Assembly (NCBI GenBank): GCA_950022295.1
Contig: OX465600.1
Coordinates: 203,203,782-203,267,781, forward strand
Origin: Bromus sterilis
Lineage: Eukaryota; Streptophyta; Magnoliopsida; Poales; Poaceae
DNA: 64,000 nucleotides
Direction: 5' to 3'
Numbering within the stretch: the first letter of the stretch is position 1; every line of letters starts with the position of its first letter. Positions 34,771-45,246 of this stretch are shown piece by piece. The notes under the pieces were generated by a model, which was not told where the DNA came from, ran no database searches, and worked only from the letters and a program-made list of their open reading frames with translations. The position numbers were made by a program, and so were the translations under genes.

Positions 34771-36363
34771 TGTGACGCCCCCAAAATCAGACTGTGTACA
34801 GTAATCATACACGCAAGGTACACAATCGAGATCAGGGACTCACGGTGAGATATCACACACAACTCTACAAATAAAATAATACAAGCTGTTTAATACAAGC
34901 TAGGGGCCACGAGGGCTCGAATACAACAGCTCGAGAGCACAAAGTCAGCGGAAGCAAAAGTATCTAAGTACAGTCACAGGGATACAAGGTTGCCTTAAGA
35001 AGGCTAGCACATAAACAACAACGATCGAAAAGGCGAGGCCTCCTGCCTGGGAACCTCCAAACTACTCCCTGTCGATGGGGAACTCGACGTCGTAGAAGGC
35101 ATCGTGGATCTTCATGTTGCGGTGGTCGGCATCGGGGATCTCCTGCTTAGGGACTCCAAGGCTCCAACGTCCACTGCAGCGGCCGATCAGGAAAAACATA
35201 AAGGGGGAAAATAAAGCAAAGGTGAGTATCTAGCATACCCGCGAGTCTTACGTCCGCTACTAAGCATTATGCATTGTATCAACAGAAAGAAGAGGCTGTA
35301 TATAGTGGACTGAAAGACAGAAATCCAGAGCAAGGGTAAGAAGCTAGGCCTAACGAAGACTAGTATCTTCTGACGATGTCTTTCAGCATGAGGTAAGAAT
35401 CAGCCAACAGTTTATATAAAGAATAAAGTAACAATGCAGCAGAAGTTGCTGCAACATTGTATAATAATAAGTTGTAATAATAAGCAATGCCTCCGAGTTC
35501 ACCTCCTCGACATCCCCGCGAGGAAGAAAACCCGGAACCATACAGTTTAATAATAATAGTTTGTAGTGGTAAGATCCAGCTTCAGCATAAAGCGTCCTGT
35601 TACCTTGGACACGGCTATTCGAATAGATTAATCTTCCCTGCAGGGGTGCACTTGTGTTACACTACACGCACGGATATCCAGGGTGGCGGGAACCTTGTTA
35701 GGGAACGCTCCACTGAGGCTATCCGACACTCCGTAGCCCATCTTTCAAACTCAACAGAGAGGCCCTCCGCCGGTCTAAATCCTAAGTACGCCGGGCCTTG
35801 GACCCCAACCCGAACGTACTCCTGCACGGTGCGTGACTGGCCGGTGAAGTTAAAGCAAATCCAAATAAGACACCACCGCGCGAGCAAATAAGACCACACC
35901 ACTTCCCGGCAATCAGCCCGCAGTACTGCTGACGTCTGAAGAGTCCTCGGACGACACTACGAAGCAGAGGAGCCCATAACTCGTAATTCCCATGGGTAGG
36001 TAGTGCGTACATGGCATATAGCAAACTCAAGAAATTCACTGAATCATTAGTCATTTTATTAACTTGCGTGACAACCGTTATCGTTGCCTTGACTTAACTG
36101 ACCCGCGGACAACGACAGCAGCCAAGACCACCAGTACATCGGTGCCTGCCCTGTCGTCCCACCAAGTCTCTGCGGTTACCAACAAGGTGAACCGTCTCCT
36201 TACCTTTTCTCGTGTGTGCTCCTGGAGGAGCTCGACTTTCGTGGTTTGGTAACACTCGCGGCCGACGATCAGGGGCCAAGCACACCGGTACACTGGTCGT
36301 ACCCTCCCTGTCGTCCTGTCGCAATACCTCTCGTGGGAACCGTTGGGTCGCCCGACTTCTTAC

Positions 36364-38075
36364 TGTCGGGATACGGGGCAGAAAACACAAATTTTTCACA
36401 CCTACGGTACCCGAACCCAAGATCTATGCTATGGCGATGTAAAGTAACGGAGGGAATCGGTGTTCATACCTTTGAAGACCGAAAGAGGGAAACGTTCTTA
36501 CGAACGTGGTTGGCATAGACTCAGAACTATGACCTCCCTGTTGTGTAGAAGACCACCACCGGCGAGGATGACTCCCGGTAAACCTCCAGCGACGAAGCAG
36601 CACCACAGGTGTAATGCCTCGAAGGGATTATACACGTACGGCACAATCGATGTTCCTCCCGGGCTCCGAACCAGGCGAGCAGCGGAAAGAAGACGGCTAC
36701 GGATCCCGACTCCGGCAGAGCGACGGCCTGCCTTATGGTGGAGAACTCCAATCCTGGTGCAGACTCCAAACAAGGGGAGTCCACTTCCGGAAATGGAGAA
36801 GGAAGAAGAAGGAGATCAATTGTTGTATGGAAAAAGGGGGTCTACCCCTCTATATAAAGGCCAAGGGGGGTGTGATCCCTCTTCCCTCCCCCATGTGGGA
36901 CTAAACCCCCAAGGGGGGAGGGGTGCGCCGGCCTAGGGGGGGTTGGGCCCCACCCCTTGGCGCCAAGCCCAAGGGGGGGAACCCCCTCCTCCCCTAATGG
37001 GCCTCTAAAGCCCATATAGCCTTTTTTCCATTATTTTAATTATTTAATAAGTTTTAAATATTTAATTCAGATAATTAAATAATAAAAACATTATTAAAAC
37101 AATTAAACTTTATTTTGAACTATTCAAAATGTCCGGAAACCATTCCGTCCTCCTCCGGAACTATTCCGGTGATTTCTCCTATTTCACCGATTGATCCCGT
37201 AACTGTCCTATGCATCGATTTCCCTTAAGTGTAACACCCTAACGGTCCGGGAAACAGCAGACATGGTCGAGACTCTTCTCATGGACCAATGACTAGTCAG
37301 TTGGACCTGGTTACAATCCTTGACAGCCCCTGCGCTTCCATCGAATGAGCTTCGATCGCTTTTGGAAACCGTTAACGATACGACGTAATCCCTTTGTTCT
37401 GCGGTACTTTGTTTGTCCGAGGTTCGATCGTCGGTATCCCACATACCGTGTTCACATCTCGTTCACGACAAACAACTTCTCTCGTCCATGATCATTGCAT
37501 CTCTTGTGACCTAGTCACGTCCTTGCCAGGGGTTGATGCAATATCACCGAGTGGGCCCAGAGTACCTGTCCTGTCACAAGGACTGACAAATCCCGCTTTG
37601 ATCTATTAACATACTCATCAACCATCTATTTCGGAATACCCAAAGTGCTCCGTTATAGCCAGCATATTTCAGTCAGGCGGTGGGATACAAATCAAAGTCT
37701 CCTCATAGATCGTGATTACGTATGATCATTACGGTCTAAGGACTAAGGCATACGTTACAAAGTCATAGCAACGCTGAACTATGTGACTCGATCACATTGC
37801 ATTACTTTAGGTGGGTGTCTGTCCATCACATCATTCCCCTAATGATATGACCTCATTGTCAATGGACTTAACTGTCGCCATGATCAGGAAAGCTTGATCA
37901 ATCAATTGCCCAATGAGATAGTTTACCCGAGTTAAACTACGGACCATGTTTTATACTACACCTGTATTAGTATTTCCAAGTAATACAGTTATAGCATAGT
38001 ATAAAACGTATTATGAACAAAACGGATATGTGACAAATATCTTTATTAATTTGTCTCTAGGGCACATATCCAACA
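36364..38075 (-). repeat. 3' LTR of element I
   Basis: 1712 bases; on minus it opens TGTTGGATATGTGCCCTAGA and ends TATCCCGACA. A TATA box (TATATA at 36851) lies on the minus strand. The plus-strand frame at 36460-36936 recurs in the other LTR only because the LTRs are copies of one another. Confidence 0.9.
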
Positions 38076-38106
38076 GTCTCCCACTTGCACTAGAGTACAA
38101 ATTACA

Positions 38107-41100
38107 CTAGTTTACATCAGGTATGTATCTAACACCAATGGTCTCTCGGTGTTCTTCAAACTTGCCCTGTGGAAGAGGTTTAGTCATCGGGTCTGCTGCG
38201 TTCAGATCCGTATGTATCTTGTGAATCCTAGTGTGTCCATCCCTGACGTAGTCTCGCGTCACATGGAACTTTCGGAGGATGTGCTTGGATGTAGAGTGAG
38301 TTCTTGGCTCCTTCGCGTTAGCAATGGCACCCGTGTTGTCGCAGAAGATTCCCACGGGGTCAGTGCAACTTGGAAAGACGCCAAGCTCGATCACGAACTT
38401 CTTCAGCCATAGCGCCTCGTTTGACGCTTCGCAAGCGGCAATATACTCTGACTCCATTGAAGATTGAGCGACGACTGACTGTTTGCCGCTCCTCCAGCTA
38501 ATCGCGCCTCCGTTCAATATGAAAACATATCCCGTCTGGGACTTCGAGTCATCTAGGTCTGAGCCGAGGCTTGCGTCAACGTAACCCTTTACGGTGAGCT
38601 CCTCATCAACTCCTCCATAAACAAGAAAGAGATCCTTGGTTCTTCTCAAGTACTTAAGGATGTTCTTCACTGCTGTCCAATGGGCCATTCCCGGATTACT
38701 CTGGTAGCGATTAGTCATACTAATGGCCAGCGCTAAATCCGGTCTGGTACATAACATAGCATACATGAGAGAACCTATGGCTGAGGCATAGGGCTTTGAG
38801 GACATCTCCTCTTTCTCTTTAGCTGTGGTCGGGCATTGAGTCACGCTTAATTTGACACCTTTTATGACTGGCAAGAGACCTCTCTTGGAGTCATCCATTT
38901 TGAACCTTTTCAAAATCTTGTCAATATAAGTATTCTGACTCAAGGCCAACCTCAGATTAGGTCTATCTCTATAGATCTTAATCCCCAGTATGTACGCAGC
39001 TTCACCTAGGTCCTTCATGGAAAATTTTCCATTCAGATATTCCTTCACTTCCTCTAAGAATTTCTTATCGTTCCCTATTAGTAATATGTCATCCACATAT
39101 AACACAAGGAATGCTACAGAGCTCCCACTCAGTTTCTTATAGACGCAGAACTCTTCGACGTTTTGGACAAATCCAAAAGCTTTAATGACCTCATCAAATC
39201 GAAGATTCCAGCTCCGAGATGCTTGCTTCAACCCATAGATGGACCGTTGAAGCTTGCAAACCTTACCGGCATTCCTTGGATCGACAAACCCCTCTGGTTG
39301 CATCATATACAACTCTTCCTCAATGTTGCCATTTAGGAATGCAGTTTTCACATCCATCTGCCATATCTCGTAATCATGATATGCAGCTATTGCTAGTAGG
39401 ATCCGAATAGACTTTATCATCGCTACAGGAGAGAATGTCTCCTCGTAGTCAACTCCTTGAATTTGTCGGAAACCCTTCGCGACAAGTCGAGCTTTGTAGA
39501 CAGATACGTTTCCGTCTGCGTCAGTCTTTTTCTTGAAAATCCATTTATTCTCGACGGCCTTGCGGTCCTCGGGAATATCCACCAAAGTCCATACTTTGTT
39601 GGTGTACATGGAGTCTATTTCGGATTTCATGGCTTCAAGCCATTTCTTGGACTCGGGTCCCTCCATTGCTTCTTTGTAACTCGTAGGTTCATCCGACTCA
39701 ACAGCCGAGATTGCATTCACAAGCTGTCCGTAAAACTCAGTAGGTTGACGGACTCTTGATGACCTACGGGGCATAAAAGGTTCCTCTTCATTCTCATCAT
39801 GATCATCGTGAATGTCATGATCGTTATGAATGTCTTTCTGGCCATTCTCTTCAACTCCCACTGTGGAAGATGGTTCCAGAACATATTCCGTAGCCATTTC
39901 ATCCAATTGGAGTGATTGGTCAGTTACTTCATCGAGGTCTATTTTCCTCCCACTCAACTCTTTCGCGAGAAACTCCTTCTCAAGAAAGTGTCCCGTCTTG
40001 GCAACAAACGTTTTGCTGTCAGACTTGTTGTAGAAGGTGTACCCACAAGTTTCCTTGGGATAGCCCACAAAGATGCACTTATCCGCCTTGGATTCAAGTT
40101 TGTCAGGCTGTAGTTTCCTAACATAAGCCTCACAACCCCAAATCTTCAGGTGAGACAACTCAGGTTTAGTGCCATGCCATTCTTCAAATGGTGTTGTCTT
40201 TACGGATTTGGATGGTGCCCTATTAAGAATATGAATGGCGGTTTCTAATGCATACCCCCAGAATGACACAGGCAAATCAGTATGAGACATCATCGATCGT
40301 ACACTATCCAATAGGGTTCGATTACGTCGCTCAGCTACACCGTTTCTCTGAGGTGTGCCTGCCGGCGTAAGCTGTGGTACTATGCCACAAGACTTCAGAT
40401 GATTGCCAAACTCGTGACTCAAATACTCGCCACCTCGATCCGATCGAAGGTGCTTGATTTTCCTTCCGAGTTGATTTTCGACCTCATTCTGAAATTCCTT
40501 GAACTTTTCAAAGGTTTCAGACTTGTGCTTCATCAAGTAAATATACCCATATCTACTCAAGTCATCAGTAAAGGTCACGAAGTAACGAAGATCATTGCGA
40601 GTGGGGATGTTCATGGGTCCACATACATCCGTGTGTATGATCCCCAATAAGACATCCGCACGCTCCATCACACCATTGAATGAAGTCCTTGTCATTTTGC
40701 CCATGAGGCATTGTTCACATGTATCAAGGGATCCAAAATCCAATGAGTCAAGAAGTCCATCCTTATGGAGCTTCTCCATGCGTTTTACACCAATACGACC
40801 AAGTCGGCAATGCCACATCATCATGTGATCTTCATTATTCTTCAATCTTTTGGCCTCAATATTGTTAACGTGACTCACGTCACCATCGAGATTAAGTATG
40901 AATAAACCATGCGACTCCGGTGCGTGAACATAAAACATATCATCCTTATAAATCGAACAACCAATTGTATCGTACTTAAAAGAATAGTGGTCTCGCTTCA
41001 AGCAAGAACCACTCACGATGTTCACACTCAACGCGGGTACATAGTAACATTTATTCAGAACTAAAACCAATCCCGAAGGGAGACTAAGATGCTTCGTGCC

Positions 41101-42138
41101 GACCGCCAAGACTTCAATCTGGCAGCCATTCCCCACGCGCATCGTCACTTCATCTTTGACCAAGCGTCTCCTATTCCTTAGTCCCTGAATGGAATTAGAA
41201 ATATGAGCGACAGATCCTGTATCAAATATCCAGGATGTGTTCCCAGCGCTTGTCAAGAGAAGATCAACAATATGTATATCAAATATACCTTCGTCTCTCT
41301 TGGTGACCTTGCCAGCCTTCTTGTCCTTTAGGTACTTGGGACAGTTGCGCTTCCAGTGACCTTCACCCTTGCAGTAGAAGCACTCCACTCCGAGTTTAGG
41401 CTTGGGTGCCTTGGGAGGAGCGGCAACTGACTTGCCATCCCTCCTAGGGCCACCTCTCCTGGCCTTCTCCCGTCTGCTTGACTTCTTGAAGTCAGTGATC
41501 TTGTTGACCATGAAGACGGCGTGCTCCTTCTTGATTTCAACCTCAGCGCTCTTTAGCATGGAGAACAACTCAGAAGGGGTTTTGGTCATCCCCTGCATGT
41601 TGTAGTTCAGCACAAAGCCTTTGTAGCGAGGGGGAAGCGACTGCAACACCCTATCAACCGCAAGTTCATCTGGAATCTGACATTCCAGAGCATTCAAGCG
41701 CTGAACGTAGCTAGACATTTTGACCACGTGCTCACTCACGCTGCCGTGCTCATCCATCTTTGCTGAGAAGAAGGCTTCAGAAGCCTCGTACCGTTCAGCC
41801 CTGGCTTGAGGTGCGAAGACCGCCTTGAGGTCGGTGATAATCTCATATGCACCCATCCTCTCAAAGCGTTTCTGCAGCTCAGCCTCCATTGAGTAGAGCA
41901 TGCCACTCTGGACAAGGTTGTAATCATTAGTCCTGGAGAGATAGACATTCTTCTCGTCCTGACTGGCATCATCTGCTGGTGCGTCACCTAACGCGTCCTC
42001 TAGTACGTATGCCATTTTGAGGGGAACGAGGAGAATCCTCAGGGTGCGGAACCAGTTGGTGAAGTTTGTCCCATCTGTTTTTAGCTTATCTTTCTCTAGG
42101 AATGATCCTAAGTTGAACGAGGGGCGAGGTGCTGCCAT
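38107..42138 (-). CDS. Intact copia gag-pol polyprotein, 1343 residues
   Basis: A single unbroken frame encodes all the proteins a Ty1/copia element needs. Gag occupies about residues 1-250. A CX2CX4HX4C zinc knuckle spans 253-266 and the protease Asp-Thr-Gly is at 306-308. The integrase zinc ligands are His443, His458, Cys474 and Cys477, with the core triad Asp504, Asp567 and Glu603 (35 residues between the last two). The reverse transcriptase has QMDVKTAFLNG near 927-937 and YVDD at 1014-1017; RNase H has Asp1188, Glu1229 and Asp1267. Length and motif set are normal for a complete polyprotein. The start Met sits 971 bases from the LTR, after a leader that is also recognisable in element J. 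Transcription would start in the LTR at 43110-44823. Nothing in the reading frame prevents activity; expression is unknown. Confidence 0.92.
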   Translation of the reverse strand: MAAPRPSFNLGSFLEKDKLKTDGTNFTNWFRTLRILLVPLKMAYVLEDALGDAPADDASQDEKNVYLSRTNDYNLVQSGMLYSMEAELQKRFERMGAYEIITDLKAVFAPQARAERYEASEAFFSAKMDEHGSVSEHVVKMSSYVQRLNALECQIPDELAVDRVLQSLPPRYKGFVLNYNMQGMTKTPSELFSMLKSAEVEIKKEHAVFMVNKITDFKKSSRREKARRGGPRRDGKSVAAPPKAPKPKLGVECFYCKGEGHWKRNCPKYLKDKKAGKVTKRDEGIFDIHIVDLLLTSAGNTSWIFDTGSVAHISNSIQGLRNRRRLVKDEVTMRVGNGCQIEVLAVGTKHLSLPSGLVLVLNKCYYVPALSVNIVSGSCLKRDHYSFKYDTIGCSIYKDDMFYVHAPESHGLFILNLDGDVSHVNNIEAKRLKNNEDHMMMWHCRLGRIGVKRMEKLHKDGLLDSLDFGSLDTCEQCLMGKMTRTSFNGVMERADVLLGIIHTDVCGPMNIPTRNDLRYFVTFTDDLSRYGYIYLMKHKSETFEKFKEFQNEVENQLGRKIKHLRSDRGGEYLSHEFGNHLKSCGIVPQLTPAGTPQRNGVAERRNRTLLDSVRSMMSHTDLPVSFWGYALETAIHILNRAPSKSVKTTPFEEWHGTKPELSHLKIWGCEAYVRKLQPDKLESKADKCIFVGYPKETCGYTFYNKSDSKTFVAKTGHFLEKEFLAKELSGRKIDLDEVTDQSLQLDEMATEYVLEPSSTVGVEENGQKDIHNDHDIHDDHDENEEEPFMPRRSSRVRQPTEFYGQLVNAISAVESDEPTSYKEAMEGPESKKWLEAMKSEIDSMYTNKVWTLVDIPEDRKAVENKWIFKKKTDADGNVSVYKARLVAKGFRQIQGVDYEETFSPVAMIKSIRILLAIAAYHDYEIWQMDVKTAFLNGNIEEELYMMQPEGFVDPRNAGKVCKLQRSIYGLKQASRSWNLRFDEVIKAFGFVQNVEEFCVYKKLSGSSVAFLVLYVDDILLIGNDKKFLEEVKEYLNGKFSMKDLGEAAYILGIKIYRDRPNLRLALSQNTYIDKILKRFKMDDSKRGLLPVIKGVKLSVTQCPTTAKEKEEMSSKPYASAIGSLMYAMLCTRPDLALAISMTNRYQSNPGMAHWTAVKNILKYLRRTKDLFLVYGGVDEELTVKGYVDASLGSDLDDSKSQTGYVFILNGGAISWRSGKQSVVAQSSMESEYIAACEASNEALWLKKFVIELGVFPSCTDPVGIFCDNTGAIANAKEPRTHSTSKHILRKFHVTRDYVRDGHTRIHKIHTDLNAADPMTKPLPQGKFEEHRETIGVRYIPDVN

Positions 42139-43109
42139 CTACAAGGTTGGATTCACAACGATACATATTTAGACTTTTGTTCATAATGTGGAGTTTCAAT
42201 TTAATCTTAAAATTCTAGAAAGCTCCCACTTAGATAAACACCTCTCAATTTAACTAAGTGATTACACAATCCCAGCCCCCATACCTCCCCCGATATGTAG
42301 GGCCCAGTATGCGAACCAGGTAGGCCTCTAAGCCAATCACATCAGCCATGTGACTCGTGCTCGACCTTTCGGTCTTCTGTGTTCCAGGCCCTTATCTACA
42401 TACGTCAAGCCTGCCAATCGAACCTTGATGTTAGCTGTTCAAGCAAGGCCATATCTGCATATGCCAGGCTCGCCGAACCCAACCTCATGCGAACTCCGTT
42501 GAATATGTAGGACAACTCCGGTATGTACGGAGCATCAAGCCATATGGGAGAACCTTCCAGGTGGTGCCCATCAAAAGGGAGAACAGAATGTTGGTATTGT
42601 GAGAGATGGTCCTGTTTCGTGCTACCGTCGATGTATCTAGCATACTAGCATAAAACAGGAAGTAAAACTTTAAATCATACAACCTATGATCCCCCTTCAT
42701 GCAAAGCAAAGTTAGAACGTCTTTCTACTTTAGCTTGTGCAAGTTTTACGTGGCTGCTAGGGGTTTCGAGAGAGAGAACCGATTTCTATCCTGCGAAAAA
42801 CAAGCCACAACACCGTATCTTATTCGTCTCTATTACACCCCTGTCGGGGCCCTCCGTTGCAAAAATCTTCGCATCGCTAATGCAGAGAGGCAGACACCCC
42901 CCCAGCCACTTTATATGGTACAAGCCATATGTCAAGCGTGGAACCATTCTCGCGTAAACGCGTAAGGTCGGTTGGGGGCCGCTTCATCAAACATTGCCGC
43001 AATGCTCAATGAGTACACGTGGGAGGGTAACGAATGAAGATTCGATGCCCACATCCTAGATGTGTTCTATCCGTACAATACATCTACGCATAGCTAGCTC
43101 TGATACCAC
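42139..43109 (-). other. Untranslated leader and primer-binding site of element I
   Basis: It runs from the LTR edge to the polyprotein start. The primer site is one base from the LTR. A section containing AGACCGAAAGGTCGAGCACG (minus) recurs in the leader of J around 57808-57828. The inner palindrome AGACCGAAAGGTC could form a short hairpin. No supported ORF. Confidence 0.7.
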
Positions 43110-44823
43110 TGTGGGGATACGGGGCAGAAAACACAAATTTTTCACACCTACGGTACCCGAACCCAAGATCTATGCTATGGCGATGTAAAGTAACGGAGGG
43201 AATCGGTGTTCATACCTTTGAAGACCGAAAGCGGGAAACGTTCTTACGAACGTGGTTGGCGTAGACTCAGAACTACGACCTCCCTGTCGTGTAGAATACC
43301 ACCACCGGCGAGGATGACTCCCGGTAAACCTCCAGCGACGAAGCAGCACCACAGGTGTAATGCCTCGAAGGGATTATACACGTACGGCACAATCGATGTT
43401 CCTCCCGGGCTCCGAACCAGGCGAGCAGCGGAAAGAAGACGGGTACGGATCCCGACTCTGGCAGAGCGACGGCCTGCCTTATGGTGGAGAACTCCAATCC
43501 TGGTGCAGACTCCAAACAAGGGGAGTCCACTTCCGGAAATGGAGAAGGAAGAAGAAGGAGATCAATTGTTGTATGGAAAAAGGGGGGTCTACCCCTCTAT
43601 ATAAAAGCCAAGGGGGGGTGTGATCCCTCTTCCCTCCCCCATGTGGGACTAAACCCCCAAGGGGGGAGGGGTGCGCCGGCCTAGGGGGGGTTGGGCCCCA
43701 CCCCTTGGCGCCAAGCCCAAGGGGGGGAACCCCCTCCTCCCCTAATGGGCCTCTAAAGCCCATATAGCCTTTTTTCCATTATTTTAATTATTTAATAAGT
43801 TTTAAATATTTAATTCAGATAATTAAATAATAAAAACATTATTAAAACAATTAAACTTTATTTTGAACTATTCAAAATGTCCGGAAACCATTCCGTCCTC
43901 CTCCGGAACTATTCCGGTGATTTCTCCTATTTCACCGATTGATCCCGTAACTGTCCTATGCATCGATTGCCCTTAAGTGTAACACCCTAACGGTCCGGGA
44001 AACATCAGACATGGTCGAGACTCTTCTCATGGACCAATGACTAGTCAGTTGGACCTGGTTACAATCCTTGACAGCCCCTGCGCTTCCATCGAATGAGCTT
44101 CGATCGCTTTTGGAAACCGTTAACGATACGACGTAATCCCTTTGTTCTGCGGTACTTTGTTTGTCCGAGGTTCGATCGTCGGTATCCCACATACCGTGTT
44201 CACATCTCGTTCACGACAAACAACTTCTCTCGTCCATGATCATTGCATCTCTTGTGACCTAGTCACGTCCTTGCCAGGGGTTGATGCAATATCACCGAGT
44301 GGGCCCAGAGTACCTGTCCTGTCACAAGGACTGACAAATCCCGCTTTGATCTATTAACATACTCATCAACCATCTATTTCGGAATACCCAAAGTGCTCCG
44401 TTATAGCCAGCATATTTCAGTCAGGCGGTGGGATACAAATCAAAGTCTCCTCATAGATCGTGATTACGTATGATCATTACGGTCTAAGGACTAAGGCATA
44501 CGTTACAAAGTCATAGCAACGCTGAACTATGTGACTCGATCACATTGCATTACTTTAGGTGGGTGTCTGTCCATCACATCATTCCCCTAATGATATGACC
44601 TCATTGTCAATGGACTTAAGTGTCGCCATGATCAGGAAAGCTTGATCAATCAATTGCCCAATGAGATAGTTTACCCGAGTTCAACTACGGACCATGTTTT
44701 ATACTACACCTGTATTAGTATTTCCAAGTAATACAGTTATAGCATAGTATAAAACGTATTATGAACAAAACGGATATGTGACAAATATCTTTATTAATTT
44801 GTCTCTAGGGCACATATCCAACA
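43110..44823 (-). repeat. 5' LTR of element I (shared with the truncated second copy)
   Basis: 1714 bases, TGTGGGGATACGGG...CATATCCAACA in plus orientation, with a minus-strand TATA box at 43598. It is followed by internal sequence on both sides, so it served as one copy's 5' LTR and the other's 3' LTR. Confidence 0.9.
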
Positions 44824-45246
44824 GTCTCCCACTTGCACTAGAGTACAAATTACACTAGTTTACATCAGGTATGTATCTAACACCAATGGTCTCTCGGTGT
44901 TCTTCAAACTTGCCCTGTGGAAGAGGTTTAGTCATCGGGTCTGCTGCGTTCAGATCCGTATGTATCTTGTGAATCCTAGTGTGTCCATCCCTGACGTAGT
45001 CTCGCGTCACATGGAACTTTCGGAGGATGTGCTTGGCTGTAGAGTGAGTTCTAGGCTCCTTCGCGTTAGCAATGGCACCCGTGTTGTCGCAGAAGATTCC
45101 CACGGGGTCAGTGCAACTTGGAAAGACGCCAAGATCGATCACGAACTTCTTCAGCCACAGCGCCTCGTTTGACGCTTCGCAAGTGGCAATATACTCCGAC
45201 TCCATTGAAGATTGAGCGACGACTGACTGTTTGCCGCTCCTCCAGC
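44824..45246 (-). pseudogene. Truncated second copy of the copia polyprotein: RNase H end only
   Basis: Covers the last 129 residues of the polyprotein plus the polypurine tract. It begins within RNase H at the residues matching Trp1215 and keeps the equivalents of Glu1229 and Asp1267. It differs from the intact copy by a handful of bases, including Ala to Thr and Glu to Asp changes. Upstream it is fused to the LTR of A, giving a 219-residue chimeric frame (44855-45514) that is accidental. The junction shares two bases (GC) with both partners. Confidence 0.85.

Larger units (their letters stand above)
36364..45246 (-). mobile_element. Element I: copia retrotransposon with intact polyprotein plus a truncated tandem extension
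   Basis: Order in plus coordinates: LTR (36364-38075), complete internal region (38076-43109), LTR (43110-44823), then 423 bases that repeat 38076-38498 before breaking off into A. It therefore looks like two copies sharing one LTR, with the second cut short by a deletion. The primer site (minus TGGTATCAGAGC, 43097-43108) and polypurine tract (minus AAGTGGGAGAC) are intact. The domain order, integrase before reverse transcriptase, is that of Ty1/copia. The two LTRs differ by roughly 15 substitutions by eye, so insertion is fairly recent. The right target duplication was lost. Confidence 0.9.

Noticed and set aside
36460..36936. 158-residue plus-strand frame recurring at 43206
   Set aside because: It lies within the two LTRs of copia element I, opposite to transcription; recurrence is due to LTR duplication, and the second copy is shorter.
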